From positions 8,248,501-8,312,500 of the forward strand of contig OY727094.1 of the NCBI GenBank assembly GCA_963402885.1: 64,000 nucleotides of DNA, written 5' to 3'. The translations under genes and the position numbers were made by a program. The stretch comes from Antedon bifida (Eukaryota > Echinodermata > Crinoidea > Comatulida > Antedonidae). Positions 48,201 to 51,086 of the stretch are shown here, one piece after another (position 1 is the first letter of the stretch; each line of letters starts with the position of its first letter). Below the pieces are notes generated by a model that was not told where the DNA came from, made no database searches, and saw nothing but the letters and a program-made list of their open reading frames with translations.

Positions 48201-50591
48201 TTGTATTTTTTTATTTCAAATAATACTGATACTGATATTCTTTATTGTCCATAGTAATAAAACATGAAAATACACAAAGATTAAAAGCATTTATCATAAA
48301 ATTATTCAACTATTAAAATACAATGTTTTTAAAGCATTGCACACTGATACGTTGCCTCTACAATTTCCTATCTTTTTTGCCGTGTATGTATGTATGATAT
48401 AATTTAGGTTAAAAAATAATCATGGGAACGTTTTAATTCGAAGTCGTTGAAATCAAAAACTGTAACACAAACTTGTTCATTCATTGCAATAAGAAGCTTA
48501 ACTTAAATTTAAAAAATGAAGGGAAGGTTACATGGATTCTGAAAATACAAAATAGCACTAAATCTAAATTTAAATTACTGTTTTAAATATATGTGATCAA
48601 ACAATTACATTGTATCATCCTGTCAACTCATGTTGGTAAAGGAAAAACAAATGCTAAAGTAAAATTAAAACGTATAGGCCTAAGCGGATATAAAAAAAAA
48701 TACTTTGACAAATTGTCTTTCTTTGTGTTTATTTATTTTCAGAATAATCTGTGGAAAATATTGATGAGCATGGTATTTACATTCAATTACATATTTTGTA
48801 TCACATACTGTTGTTTATTTACTCTATGACACCTATTTGTTCGAAAAATTGCCTTGATTCAGGGGAGCTTATTCGCGAGAGCGGCGTTTATTCAGGCAGG
48901 CGTTTATTTACCTCCGCCAAGGAGGTATATGTAATCGGTAGCGTGTATTTGTTGGTTTGTTTGTTACTTGGCAAAAAAGAATTTTGCCAAGTATAGTATT
49001 TACTTTATTTGTATGTATGTATGTTTGTTTGTTTGTTAGCACGATAGCGCCTACAGTTTTCAAGTTATCGTTCTGAATTTTTGGGTTTAGATAGGTATAT
49101 ACGTTCAGACCATGCCTATTGAAAATCAACAAAATTTGTTTATTAATAACTTAACAAATAACAAAAATGATATTATTTTCAGACCGGCTAGTGTTAAAAG
49201 ATAGGAGACAATTTTCAAAAGCCGGTGAGCAGTTTTAAAGTAACACGTAAACTGAAATTACATTTTCTCGAGAACTACTTGTCCAAAAAACCTCATTTTT
49301 GGACAAGAGGCAAGGGTTATAATTTTTTATTTGTAATTTTAAAACAAAACTTGATTTAATGTACCGGTTTTTTCAAACGAGTAGTTTTAAAAAACCTATT
49401 TCTTTTCAAATTCACCTGTTTGTTTTTGGCGTTGCTGTTCTATTGTTATTCAAATTAAACTATTGTTAGTTGATAATTAGTTTTGTTAGTACCAGTGTGT
49501 GTCCTTCCTTATTTCATTCTGTACATAGGTATATACTTACAGAACATGCCTATTGATTTTCAGGTAAATTGATATATTGTTTGTCACAAAAGCTTATCTT
49601 CCGTACGATTATTAAATAGCACGAATTCTGTCTTCTTTTAACATGGACATATTCTTTGATATGGACCAAAACATTAGTCGACTGGTCAAGCGGTTAAGCT
49701 TACTACATGGGTTAAGGGAGAGGCGCCGCAAATCGGCACAGCTTCAAGACACTCCTCGATCATTTTCTGGTCAATCTTGATTTTAGAAAGGTCATTGTTG
49801 CAAATTATTTAAAGATATATTATTGTCCCCCTAAAAAATAATTTTTAAATTTTTTTTTGTTGAATATGCCATTTTAATATCACATAATAGTTATTCACTA
49901 TGACCAAAAACTTGATCCAAAAAAAATCATTTTCCACCAAAAAAAATGTAATTTAAAGCAAAATATACCTAAATTGTCTGGAAGACAATGGTTTTTGGTT
50001 GAAATTAACCATTTCTTTTGTCTTTTTATAAGTGAAATAATTATTTTTTATGATTTTTTTTCTACAGAAGTGAATAACTTTATTAAAACTGTGAAGTTGC
50101 CTATTCAAAATCTGATTTTATTAATCTTTATTTTTTCATGTTTTTGGGGGACAATACATCTTTAAACAAATTATTAACCCCAGCAATATTTTAACTATGT
50201 AAAGCTAATACCTAAGGCAAAAAATGTATTTTTTTCCCGGAGAAATCTTATGTAGGAGAATTTTACAGTAGGCGGAGGTATGCACTCTCGGAGTGGCTTT
50301 CTAGTTTAATATATTTTTTATCCACTAAGTACAAAAATGTATTTGCCTTTTTGCTTTATAATAATGTACCACAGTAAACACTGTATATACAATATTTGCG
50401 ATGTTGAAACTATCACTGTCATAGTCCATTGTAGTACAGTATAATAGTACTTACGACGTTTATATTATTTGTAATTATCAATCAATATAAACCATTGCAA
50501 AACAGTTATACTTGGACAAAAATACTCACTTTGTGAATTGACAAGATTAGAAATTCCAAGTATCAAAATCAGAAATGTTAGTAACATTTTC
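1..50591 (-). CDS. Giant secreted HYR / D8C / YWTD modular protein gene (3' end beyond window)
   Basis: Gene-level entry; exons are listed separately. I joined 43 exons by AG acceptors, GT donors and frame. Order in the protein: signal peptide, 12 HYR exons, D8C cassette, 2 HYR, YWTD propeller, 10 HYR, second D8C cassette, 8 HYR, then off the window. Every module boundary is phase 1-1. HYR domains are Ig-like folds known from hyalin, the echinoderm hyaline-layer protein; D8C is known from uromodulin, GP2 and OIT3; YWTD propellers from LDLR-type receptors and nidogen. Inference: an extracellular matrix, adhesion or mucosal protein. No transmembrane segment is visible, but the C-terminus is missing. 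I do not recognise a named orthologue. It could be more than one gene, but I see no internal stop, start or terminal exon except the frameshifted exon at 43238. Confidence 0.8.
376..627 (-). CDS. HYR gene exon 42, class a HYR domain
   Basis: 84 codons, phase 1-1. DNEDPVLVCPPNITTTT, NVTWTDPIVIDNSDED, SSGNAGTC. Starts a further a-b repeat with exon 43. Confidence 0.9.
628..1274. other. Intron between exons 42 and 41
   Basis: AT-rich intron with no recognisable gene, repeat family or RNA. Short ORFs here have no coding character. Confidence 0.6.
1275..1559 (-). CDS. HYR gene exon 41, class c HYR domain
   Basis: 95 codons, phase 1-1. DKISPTIDCPTNATSNNY, TWDPLVTSDNSGG, DMIPIGTHTITF, SDTCVFGLKVEG. 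Confidence 0.9.
1681..2200 (+). mobile_element. Degraded Tx1/L1-like LINE ORF2 fragment
   Basis: Sense to the plus strand and antisense to the host gene. NEQLFGNHFVK, then after a frameshift INDIVNENTFLTSHEIL, and AIPNQWKRIIKD correspond to the post-RT region of L1/Tx1-type ORF2, where an AIPxxWK motif is common. Several frameshifts and stops; a dead fragment in the exon 41-40 intron. Confidence 0.6.
2505..2759 (-). CDS. HYR gene exon 40, class b HYR domain
   Basis: 85 codons, phase 1-1. DPELPEIIDCP start, WMEPTATDNSGE, FGIGNTTVQYNVSDSAGN. Likely relative of the donor for the 3' half of hybrid exon 32. Confidence 0.9.
2932..3177 (-). CDS. HYR gene exon 39, HYR domain
   Basis: 82 codons, phase 1-1. 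DIENPAIANCPNN, ITWTPEPTATDND, FYLGVTTVNYTAVDPSGN, AICLFNITL. A singleton. Confidence 0.88.
3178..3811. other. Intron between exons 39 and 38
   Basis: AT-rich; no gene, RNA or known repeat seen. Confidence 0.55.
3812..4063 (-). CDS. HYR gene exon 38, HYR domain
   Basis: 84 codons, phase 1-1. Starts DEEPPFFFECDNSTVY (CD in place of CP), YTWMEPRNSDN, TIGENYIIYIIYDTSGNQ, SCNFTILVVG. A singleton. Confidence 0.85.
4216..4319 (+). repeat. 5S rRNA-derived SINE-like sequence or 5S pseudogene
   Basis: Sequence around TACCACGTTGAA, CCGGTTCTCGTC, CCGAAGTTAAG and GGCCTGGTTAG follows 5S rRNA through its internal promoter region. The stretch GTGACCGCCTG near the 3' end is missing, and several paired positions are changed, so it is not a functional 5S gene. 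An unrelated tail to about 4490 suggests a SINE with a 5S head. Confidence 0.7.
4620..4904 (-). CDS. HYR gene exon 37, HYR domain
   Basis: 95 codons, phase 1-1. FNGTCPSSPLEVPTD, VSWTIPLATDNIG, YVAQDAAGNVAIC, FLVKVVG. A singleton sequence, not part of the a-d classes. Confidence 0.88.
5158..5412 (-). CDS. HYR gene exon 36, class b HYR domain
   Basis: 85 codons, phase 1-1. DQEAPDI, WVEPTATDNSGE, FPIGNTTVQYNVSDSAGN, GSCRFVVNVKG. Homologous in position to 29109. Confidence 0.9.
5413..6005. other. Intron shared between the two D8C segments
   Basis: No gene. Contains a short tandem repeat around AAATGTAGTGCCA (about 5801-5838). Clearly homologous to 29361-30060, marking the same duplicated segment. 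Confidence 0.65.
6006..6065 (-). CDS. HYR gene exon 35, 20-codon exon closing second D8C cassette
   Basis: 60 bases, phase 1-1; same peptide as exon 16 (SLLPCETNVTSS...FPPCD). Conservation of both splice sites and the peptide across the two cassettes supports that it is used. Confidence 0.8.
6100..6346 (-). mobile_element. 5' fragment of the hairpin-ended repeat family, minus orientation
   Basis: Read on the minus strand it starts CTAGAATTTAATTCGTC, passes through the same palindrome, and continues like the first ~250 bases of the array units at 30403. Also present at about 30160-30402 in the paralogous intron. Truncated. Confidence 0.65.
6732..6911 (-). CDS. HYR gene exon 34, D8C domain part 2 (second cassette)
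   Basis: 60 codons, phase 1-1. DTYPELGDPIKSVTGC, SGDPCALTVPIF, DLYFVHYFVDTPG, GYCT. Four cysteines, completing the D8C fold started in exon 33. Confidence 0.87.
7077..7283 (-). CDS. HYR gene exon 33, D8C domain part 1 (second cassette)
   Basis: 69 codons, phase 1-1. GPCDTDLVITEWQRS, DGWYKLRNQGDR, LKCGTLFPVWID. A few substitutions from 37493-37699 (VITE for VLTE, SSES for TSES, INI for IDI). Confidence 0.87.
7391..7475 (-). pseudogene. Truncated HYR exon remnant before second D8C cassette
   Basis: The 3' third of an exon like 37806 survives with its GTAGTT donor. At about 7475 it switches, inside GTCACCAATTGG, to intron sequence also found at about 2297. No acceptor; skipping is frame-neutral. 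Confidence 0.75.
7694..7945 (-). CDS. HYR gene exon 32, class b HYR domain (hybrid)
   Basis: 84 codons, phase 1-1. DQEAPDI, WIEPTATDNSGE, FGIGNTTVQYNVSDSAGN. The 5' part, with the rare AACCGTCGTG stretch, matches exon 13 at 37806. The 3' part and following intron match the exon at 2505. So the exon is a recombinant. Confidence 0.9.
7946..8400. other. Intron between hybrid exon 32 and LINE copy A
   Basis: The first ~160 bases match 38058-38226, the intron flank of exon 13. The rest is AT-rich with no recognised content. Confidence 0.6.
8600..9130 (-). pseudogene. LINE ORF2 C-terminal zinc-binding region (copy A)
   Basis: LLHRILPTKCKLKLW, then CEYCNEEVENEKHMLFTC, is the RT-associated zinc-binding motif. 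After a frameshift, TWEKIVLGKYDVKINEIF and FCIYKSKVSHRLG continue the C-terminus. Broken by frameshifts and stops. Confidence 0.75.
9620..10355. mobile_element. Hairpin-family relative inserted in the LINE endonuclease, with CAGA repeats
   Basis: Flanked by direct repeats of GCATAGTGATACCGGACCGAC followed by (CAGA)n, about 635 bases apart (9636 and 10271). The interior shares GCGCGC-rich stretches and GAAGATATGATT...GTGATTTCG order with the array units at 30403-36771. Absent from LINE copy B at the same place, although B is itself deleted there. Confidence 0.5.
11226..12110 (-). CDS. LINE ORF1 protein with CCHC zinc knuckles (copy A)
   Basis: 294-residue open frame. An N-terminal region with an RRM-like stretch (RILVKDIPLSVRNEEI) is followed by the knuckle CFGCGETGHKINVC (CX2CX4HX4C) and a second one, CYTCNKVGHLAKC, with three rather than four residues before the last Cys. 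ORF1 proteins of this kind bind RNA in LINE particles and are typical of the Tx1 group. The first of two nearby Met codons was taken as the start. Belongs to the transposon, not the host gene. Confidence 0.8.
   Translation of the reverse strand: MLLNRSLPFVTMETAQYVGNYNVRPIFVKDDEIRSKEEAYLKEADIYSLNDVIDCEHLIGAQKVKNLWRIYIDDHAERVKAITSGLNIKRKHIDVFYTNSYINGENNTRILVKDIPLSVRNEEITDSLKKLGCTIVGEVSYVKFRMNLKLSRFLNRDRILFVEPFKKSLPWFLKINHFNARIFHKDQQDLTKCFGCGETGHKINVCPKKLESVICYTCNKVGHLAKCKDQVEILIVSNSTTPSSVGDSDSRNVMEISEETTELNHDDKDEPGNVQTVIDVLEDLLNNRLHLEIQ
12765..13058 (-). CDS. HYR gene exon 31, class d HYR domain (unit A)
   Basis: 98 codons, phase 1-1. DVEPPNPTCPFIAYG, SFNITVVDNVLVAIFS, FSIGETIIEYTFLDN. One codon longer than its partner in unit B. 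The intron that follows holds the LINE copy A. Confidence 0.88.
13383..13667 (-). CDS. HYR gene exon 30, class c HYR domain (unit A)
   Basis: 95 codons, phase 1-1. IDCPTNVTSNNYIGERL, TWDLPVTSDNSGG, DMIPLGTHTITF, SDTCEFYIEVEG. Confidence 0.92.
13772..14026 (-). CDS. HYR gene exon 29, class b HYR domain (unit A)
   Basis: 85 codons, phase 1-1. DNEAPDI start, WMEPTATDNSGE, FAIGNTTVQYNVSDLAGN. Confidence 0.92.
14502..14750 (-). CDS. HYR gene exon 28, class a HYR domain (unit A)
   Basis: 83 codons, phase 1-1. DNEDPVLVCPSNITTTT start, GNAGTC end strand. Same predicted domain as unit B exon 24. Confidence 0.92.
14751..15352. other. Intron and edge of tandem duplication unit A
   Basis: No gene. Homologous to 21072-21669; both copies end at CATACCCTAGTAG, after which unit A joins LINE RT sequence and unit B joins retrotransposon sequence. 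Confidence 0.7.
15353..16413 (-). pseudogene. LINE reverse transcriptase remnant (copy B)
   Basis: NTKFFLGLEKNKAKKK upstream, then KSPGTDGLTVECYRTFW, then FIDFKKAFYSVD and GVRQGCPLSALLFILVVE: successive conserved RT blocks. Frameshifts separate them. The catalytic YADD block is not present because the sequence ends at the junction. Confidence 0.8.
16600..17160 (-). pseudogene. LINE APE-type endonuclease remnant (copy B)
   Basis: GRIIILCILLKNKQINLVNVYAPN is the strand preceding the catalytic region; DQRNSLYLSYDK-like sequence follows. A deletion near 16665 removes the equivalent of copy A's SDHQAIS motif region. Frameshifted. Confidence 0.65.
17309..17590 (-). pseudogene. Basic C-terminal segment of LINE ORF1 (copy B)
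   Basis: 93 residues rich in Lys, Arg and Glu (KDKRKVKQREKKKND). Follows ORF1 and is homologous to 10940-11220 in copy A. Probably the ORF1 tail, now out of frame. Confidence 0.5.
17676..18505 (-). pseudogene. LINE ORF1 (copy B), frameshifted
   Basis: Two overlapping frames (17840-18505 and 17676-17897) together cover the region of the copy A ORF1. The first knuckle CFGCGETGHKINVC is intact. The second has lost its first Cys (FYTCNKVGHIAAKC) and lies in another frame. Confidence 0.78.
19138..19428 (-). CDS. HYR gene exon 27, class d HYR domain (unit B)
   Basis: 97 codons, phase 1-1. DVEPPNPTCPSIAYG, SFNITVVDNVCVAIFS (an extra Cys not in the other class d exons), ASCYVTVQITG. Partner of 12765. 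Confidence 0.88.
19709..19993 (-). CDS. HYR gene exon 26, class c HYR domain (unit B)
   Basis: 95 codons, phase 1-1. IDCPTNVTSNNYIGEEY, TWDPPVTSDNSGG, DMIPIGTHTITF, SDTCEFYIEVKG. Partner of 13383. Confidence 0.92.
20098..20352 (-). CDS. HYR gene exon 25, class b HYR domain (unit B)
   Basis: 85 codons, phase 1-1, DDEAPDI start; WMEPRATDNSGE, FPIGNTTVQYNVSDLAGN. Partner of 13772. Confidence 0.92.
20823..21071 (-). CDS. HYR gene exon 24, class a HYR domain (unit B)
   Basis: 83 codons, phase 1-1. DNEDPVLVCPSNITTTT, NVSWTDPIVNDNSGEN, SSGNAGTC. Its predicted domain matches that of the exon at 14502; first HYR of the distal copy of the ~6 kb tandem duplication. Confidence 0.92.
21670..22450 (+). 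mobile_element. Gypsy-type LTR retrotransposon fragment with protease
   Basis: At 21909-22170 a frame reads ELIDTGAHISLISNKF, and further on KKPLILGWD. This is the retropepsin active-site DTGA and the late ILGxD motif, typical of Gypsy-type proteases. Frame lost after 22170; no RT, integrase or LTR seen. Plus strand, opposite to the host gene, abutting the duplication edge. Confidence 0.7.
22451..23157. other. Intron downstream of exon 23
   Basis: No gene, RNA or repeat family recognised. Confidence 0.5.
23158..23436 (-). CDS. HYR gene exon 23, class c HYR domain
   Basis: 93 codons, phase 1-1. IDCPTNVTSENYIGEEF, TWDPPVTSGNGTV, DMIPIGTHVITF, NNETCDFYIKVEG. Two codons shorter than other class c exons: SGNG for SDNSGG. 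Confidence 0.9.
23662..23780 (+). repeat. Copy of the CACCGGGCG interspersed repeat
   Basis: Shares GGGGCGACTTTTTCTCATTC, the AATTAATTAATTAAAT stretch and GTATATCACCGGGCG with the repeat at 47255-47465. Confidence 0.6.
23780..24300 (+). mobile_element. CR1/Jockey-like LINE 3' fragment
   Basis: Frames read YLGHIIRKNLDDSNDINRQ, then SRRFSRCN, then (23940-24220) SLEVCYNNSLKMLLGLPKH. This is the post-RT segment of CR1/Jockey-type ORF2. Ends with an ATCAAATCAAATCAAAT tail. A stop and frameshift break it. Confidence 0.65.
24301..25420. other. Intron between exons 23 and 22
   Basis: More than 1 kb of AT-rich sequence with no recognised feature. Confidence 0.5.
25421..25669 (-). CDS. HYR gene exon 22, last YWTD blades
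   Basis: 83 codons, phase 1-1. DGKMYWCDAGTDKIEEANL and KNYLYWSDWRGGVYKV give two more YW motifs; NQPGGLYIFT closes the fold. With exons 19-21 this totals about 265 residues, the usual size of a six-bladed propeller. No EGF module follows, unlike LDLR and LRP proteins; an HYR domain does. Confidence 0.87.
26305..26441 (-). CDS. HYR gene exon 21, YWTD propeller blade
   Basis: 137 bases, phase 2 to 1. YLYWTDWGPGNEMIERAKL, then ATRTALVETGLIYPNGLVL. The acceptor has a poor pyrimidine tract (AAAAAAAG), but frame and blade pattern fit both neighbours. Confidence 0.82.
26757..26919 (-). CDS. HYR gene exon 20, YWTD propeller blades
   Basis: 163 bases, phase 1 to 2. VDGLAIDGIGNKLYWTS, then VINLDGTDRTVLF and VEPRAIKIDTVNG: canonical class B blade signature (GLAxDxxxxxLYWT...LDGxxRxxL). 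The last codon is split after two bases and completed as Gly by exon 21. Confidence 0.9.
27150..27395 (-). CDS. HYR gene exon 19, YWTD propeller start
   Basis: 82 codons, phase 1 to 1. GDFMFVTNLGPPGIYMSS resembles the opening strand of LDLR-type propellers, and PVALDYDATTSALYWSD is the first YW[ST]D blade motif. Ends FETGG into the next exon. Confidence 0.87.
27480..27590 (-). repeat. tRNA-like SINE sequence
   Basis: Minus strand contains GGTTCAATTCT, close to a Pol III B box, in a stretch also present at 54773-54882. Not a folded tRNA. Confidence 0.45.
27951..28235 (-). CDS. HYR gene exon 18, class c-type HYR domain before propeller
   Basis: 95 codons, phase 1-1. IDCPTNVTSNNYNQT, WNPPMTSDNSNG, DMIPSGVHTITF, DNCDLSFRVQ. 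Donor is GTACAA. The final split Gly codon joins directly to the first propeller exon (GDFMFVTN), with no linker. Confidence 0.87.
28236..29108. other. Intron between exons 18 and 17
   Basis: No gene. The last ~150 bases match the flank of the exon at 5158. The middle (28400-28700) is less AT-rich than its surroundings but gave no recognisable element. Confidence 0.5.
29109..29360 (-). CDS. HYR gene exon 17, class b HYR domain
   Basis: 84 codons, phase 1-1. DQEAPDI, WMEPSATDNSGE, FSIGSTTVQYNVTDSAGN. Lies at the same place after a D8C cassette as the exon at 5158; one codon shorter (GDMF for GDNMF). Confidence 0.9.
30061..30120 (-). CDS. HYR gene exon 16, 20-codon exon closing the D8C cassette
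   Basis: 60 bases, phase 1-1, consensus donor GTAAGTTC. Encodes DSLLPCETNVTSSLEFPPCD, adding two cysteines so the three-exon cassette has eight in total. In this copy the preceding intron holds the 6.4 kb repeat array. Confidence 0.8.
30160..30402 (-). mobile_element. Inverted 5' fragment abutting the tandem array
   Basis: Same fragment as 6100-6346, with a small deletion in its palindrome. Its CTAG end touches the first array unit head to head, giving the palindrome ATTCTAGTTTCAAACTAGAAT at the junction (30389-30409). Confidence 0.65.
30403..36771 (+). repeat. Four-unit tandem array of ~1.59 kb hairpin-ended elements
   Basis: Units at 30403-32011, 32012-33601, 33602-35188 and 35189-36771, all head to tail. 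Each starts CTAGAATTTAATTCGTC with palindrome AATTCGTCACTTTGACGAATT. Units 2-border, 3 and 4 end in the hairpin AGGTGATCAT...ATGATCACCTAA; unit 1 lacks it. No long ORF. The whole array is absent from the paralogous intron at 6347. Units contain several TGACGTCA-like sites and GCGCGC-rich stretches. The structure suggests a rolling-circle (Helitron/Helentron-like) non-autonomous element. Confidence 0.8.
36772..37148. other. Rest of the D8C intron after the array
   Basis: Matches 6355-6731 of the paralogous intron almost base for base; no gene. Confidence 0.7.
37149..37328 (-). CDS. HYR gene exon 15, D8C domain part 2 (first cassette)
   Basis: 60 codons, phase 1-1. TGCIDVSGDPC, then a Phe/Val-rich strand ending in Cys, DLYFVHYFVDTPG and GYCT correspond to the C-terminal half of D8C (CC...VKxC...YYVYxLxxxP...YC). 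Identical in plan to 6732-6911. Confidence 0.87.
37493..37699 (-). CDS. HYR gene exon 14, D8C domain part 1 (first cassette)
   Basis: 69 codons, phase 1-1. It holds GPCDTDLVLTEWQRS, then DGWYKLRNQG and LKCGTLFPVWID, matching the WYRF...CGT...WLNG core of uromodulin-type D8C domains. Donor is GTTTGT. Nearly identical to 7077-7283. Confidence 0.87.
37806..38057 (-). CDS. HYR gene exon 13, class b-type HYR domain before first D8C cassette
   Basis: 84 codons, phase 1-1, DQEAPDI start, donor GTAGTT. The complete counterpart of the truncated remnant at 7391-7475; both sit directly upstream of a D8C cassette. Confidence 0.9.
38058..39038. other. Intron between exons 13 and 12
   Basis: No gene. Around 38330-38470 it resembles 12430-12560 and 18830-18940, the introns that follow the other class d exons, showing that these introns share ancestry. 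Confidence 0.6.
39039..39329 (-). CDS. HYR gene exon 12, class d HYR domain
   Basis: 97 codons, phase 1-1. PPNPTCPFIAYG, GTVSFNITVVDN, FPIGETIIEYTFYDNASP and ASCYVTV. Class d follows class c in gene order in all three repeats. A longer insert before the last strand replaces the usual DxSGN. Confidence 0.87.
39588..39872 (-). CDS. HYR gene exon 11, class c HYR domain
   Basis: 95 codons, phase 1-1, open frame without a Met. IDCPANVTSNNYIG, TWDPPETSDNSGG, DMIPIGTHTITF and SDTCEFYIEVK show a complete HYR. ANS replaces the usual GNS. Confidence 0.88.
39974..40228 (-). CDS. HYR gene exon 10, class b HYR domain
   Basis: 85 codons, phase 1-1, DDEAPDI start, WVEPTATDNSGGTL, FPIGNTTVQYNVSDSAGN. Partner of exon 7. 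Confidence 0.9.
40701..40949 (-). CDS. HYR gene exon 9, class a HYR domain
   Basis: 83 codons, phase 1-1; DNEDPVLVCPPNITGTT start and DSSGNAGTC end strand. Partner of exon 6 in the 1825-base duplication. Confidence 0.9.
41413..41697 (-). CDS. HYR gene exon 8, class c HYR domain (chimeric)
   Basis: 95 codons, phase 1-1. There is no Met, but the frame is open throughout. The 5' part (41697 to about 41515) matches the exon at 39588; the 3' part matches the exon at 43238, including its NVEG end. The switch point lies near 41510, within the exon. Confidence 0.88.
41799..42053 (-). CDS. HYR gene exon 7, class b HYR domain
   Basis: 85 codons, phase 1-1, starting DDEAPDI. NVTWVEPTSTDNSGGTL and VQYNVSDSAGNFNDSC mark HYR. 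Copy of the exon at 39974 from the 1825-base tandem duplication, differing at a few codons (FGIG here, FPIG there). Confidence 0.9.
42526..42774 (-). CDS. HYR gene exon 6, class a HYR domain
   Basis: 83 codons, phase 1-1. DNEDPVLVCPPNITGTT, NVSWTDPIVIDNSDED, DVLYDAVDSSGNAGTC: full HYR. Nearly identical to the exon at 40701, exactly 1825 bases away. Confidence 0.9.
43238..43514 (-). pseudogene. HYR gene exon 5, class c HYR exon with 8-base frameshift deletion
   Basis: Normal acceptor and donor, but 277 bases instead of the 285 seen in the other class c exons. Compared with the exon at 41413, eight bases are missing near the 3' end (after GGCAATA), giving a stop (GNM*). If included it would truncate the protein after four HYR domains. 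Skipping it would keep frame because both neighbours are phase 1. Could also be an assembly error or an allele. Confidence 0.75.
43616..43684 (-). pseudogene. Truncated class b HYR exon remnant
   Basis: Only the 3' third of a class b exon survives (minus strand: YNISDSTGNFDDSC-like strand plus the donor GTAAG). The sequence breaks off at about 43684 in unrelated AT-rich DNA. There is no acceptor, so it should not be spliced in. Confidence 0.7.
44024..44579. mobile_element. MITE-like element with ATTAAAGATGTATT ends
   Basis: Left end ATTAAAGATGTATTTTCCC and right end GGGATAATACATCTTTAAT form terminal inverted repeats. No ORF. Same family as 49809-50165. Confidence 0.55.
44697..44957 (-). CDS. 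HYR gene exon 4, HYR domain lacking both usual cysteines
   Basis: 87 codons, phase 1-1. It contains YNWTAPVATDNSG, FPIGGSVVTVNVSDLSGN and TFTVTV, a clear HYR. The CP dipeptide is replaced by EYP and the C-terminal Cys position by SGTF, so the conserved disulfide appears to have been lost as a pair. Confidence 0.78.
45243..46076 (-). mobile_element. Diverged single copy of the hairpin-ended family
   Basis: Minus orientation: one end resembles the array start (CTAGATTTGAACTCGTC with palindrome ACTCGTCACGGTGACGAGT). The other is AACAATAGG followed by the perfect 24-base palindrome at 45254-45277. About half the length of an array unit. Confidence 0.6.
46295..46460 (+). mobile_element. LINE 3' tail fragment
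   Basis: Frame reads RPRGRPPKRWKDQLKDDTG, then after a shift AERNALQQRDRWRGKNN and a stop: the C-terminus seen in RTE/CR1-type LINE ORF2. Followed by AAGTCAAGTCAAGTAAA. Confidence 0.65.
46554..46811 (-). CDS. HYR gene exon 3, HYR domain
   Basis: 86 codons, phase 1-1. Visible: DTGDPYYPDCP, WNEPTPRDAS, then FPIGETSLTYTATDGSGN and a final Cys, which is the full HYR signature. Acceptor is TTCAACAG, donor GTAGGT. Belongs to no a-d class. Confidence 0.8.
47255..47670 (+). repeat. Composite of short interspersed repeats and TA microsatellites
   Basis: Two tandem copies of the CACCGGGCG/CACCGGGTG repeat (47270, 47425), with a B-box-like GAGTTCGAGTCTCGG between them. An AGCTTTCGGGCAACACTAGC repeat at 47621 is surrounded by (TA)n runs. 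Confidence 0.5.
47903..48154 (-). CDS. HYR gene exon 2, divergent first HYR-like domain
   Basis: 84 codons, phase 1-1, donor GTAAGT. It begins FDNCPGDETINN and ends VTCEFSVTFL, so it keeps the Cys-Pro and the final Cys-x-Phe strand of HYR. It lacks the usual DNSG and DxxGN motifs and is the most divergent HYR here. As the N-terminal domain it may cap the array. Confidence 0.65.
48155..48907. other. Intron 1 distal part
   Basis: No gene or repeat recognised. Confidence 0.5.
48910..50306 (+). mobile_element. Non-autonomous element with CCTCCGCCAAGGAGG ends
   Basis: Starts CCTCCGCCAAGGAGG and ends near GGCGGAGGTATGCACTCTCG...CTAGTT, a pair of termini common in invertebrate repeats. No ORF of its own. 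Interrupted by the nested MITE at 49809-50165. Contains (GTTT)n and GTAT microsatellites. Confidence 0.5.
49809..50165. mobile_element. Nested MITE with TTAAAGAT...GTCCCCC ends
   Basis: Left TTAAAGATATATTATTGTCC and right GGGGGACAATACATCTTTAA are inverted repeats. CAAATTAT occurs on both sides as a possible target duplication, slightly off-set. Related to 44024-44579 and 62518-62688. Confidence 0.6.
50530..50591 (-). CDS. Signal peptide exon of HYR gene (start codon 50587-50585)
   Basis: The ATG opens MLLTFLILILGISNLVNSQ, a short hydrophobic signal peptide with probable cleavage before the Gln. The exon ends with one base of a split codon before donor GTGAGT. That base joins the next exon (starting TC) as Ile, which sets the phase 1 register used by the whole gene. 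A CAG directly before the exon suggests an upstream untranslated exon. Confidence 0.75.
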
Positions 50592-50736
50592 CTGTAAATG
50601 TAAACACAAGGTAGGTACACTAATCGTCAAAACTAAAATGTTTCACTCAAAATAATATCTTCAACATGGTTTAAAAATTTGGAATGTATACGAAGTGGTA
50701 TGTACCAGGAACTAATAAATAAATGTAGAAATAGTT

Positions 50737-50745
50737 CTTTATATA
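50737..50745 (-). promoter_or_regulatory. Candidate TATA box of the HYR gene
   Basis: Minus-strand TATATAAAG lies about 150 bases upstream of the signal-peptide ATG. Transcription would start near 50710, giving a short 5' leader. The leader contains a small upstream ATG (50667-50665) whose frame closes after six codons. The leader may be continuous or may be spliced at the CAG at 50594-50592. Motif only; no expression evidence. Confidence 0.3.
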
Positions 50746-51086
50746 CGTTTATCTTGATCTGATATGTTTAAATACTACCGTGGGGTTCAATTAATGATTA
50801 ATATGCTCAAATGGTTTTATATTGTCTACGGTATATTGTAGACAGTTGTAGGTACAAAGAATAATGCATTATACCTTAAAATACATTGTGACGTTTTTAT
50901 TTTGAATCGTAGCCTTTAAAAATACTTTTGGATAATTTAGGATTCTATTTGAATCAAGAAACACTAAATAAATATAAACCTATTACTGCTTTATGAACTT
51001 GTAGCTTCCTTGTTTATTCAGGAGTTTCTTTTGAATATTCTGTAGAAAACATCATAAAAAAGAAAATAGAATTGAAAGCCCATATT

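Noticed and set aside
1..50591. Several separate HYR genes instead of one
   Set aside because: Considered because of the length and the frameshifted exon. All complete exon junctions remain phase 1, and no second signal peptide, start or terminal exon was found in between. Transcript data could still overturn this.
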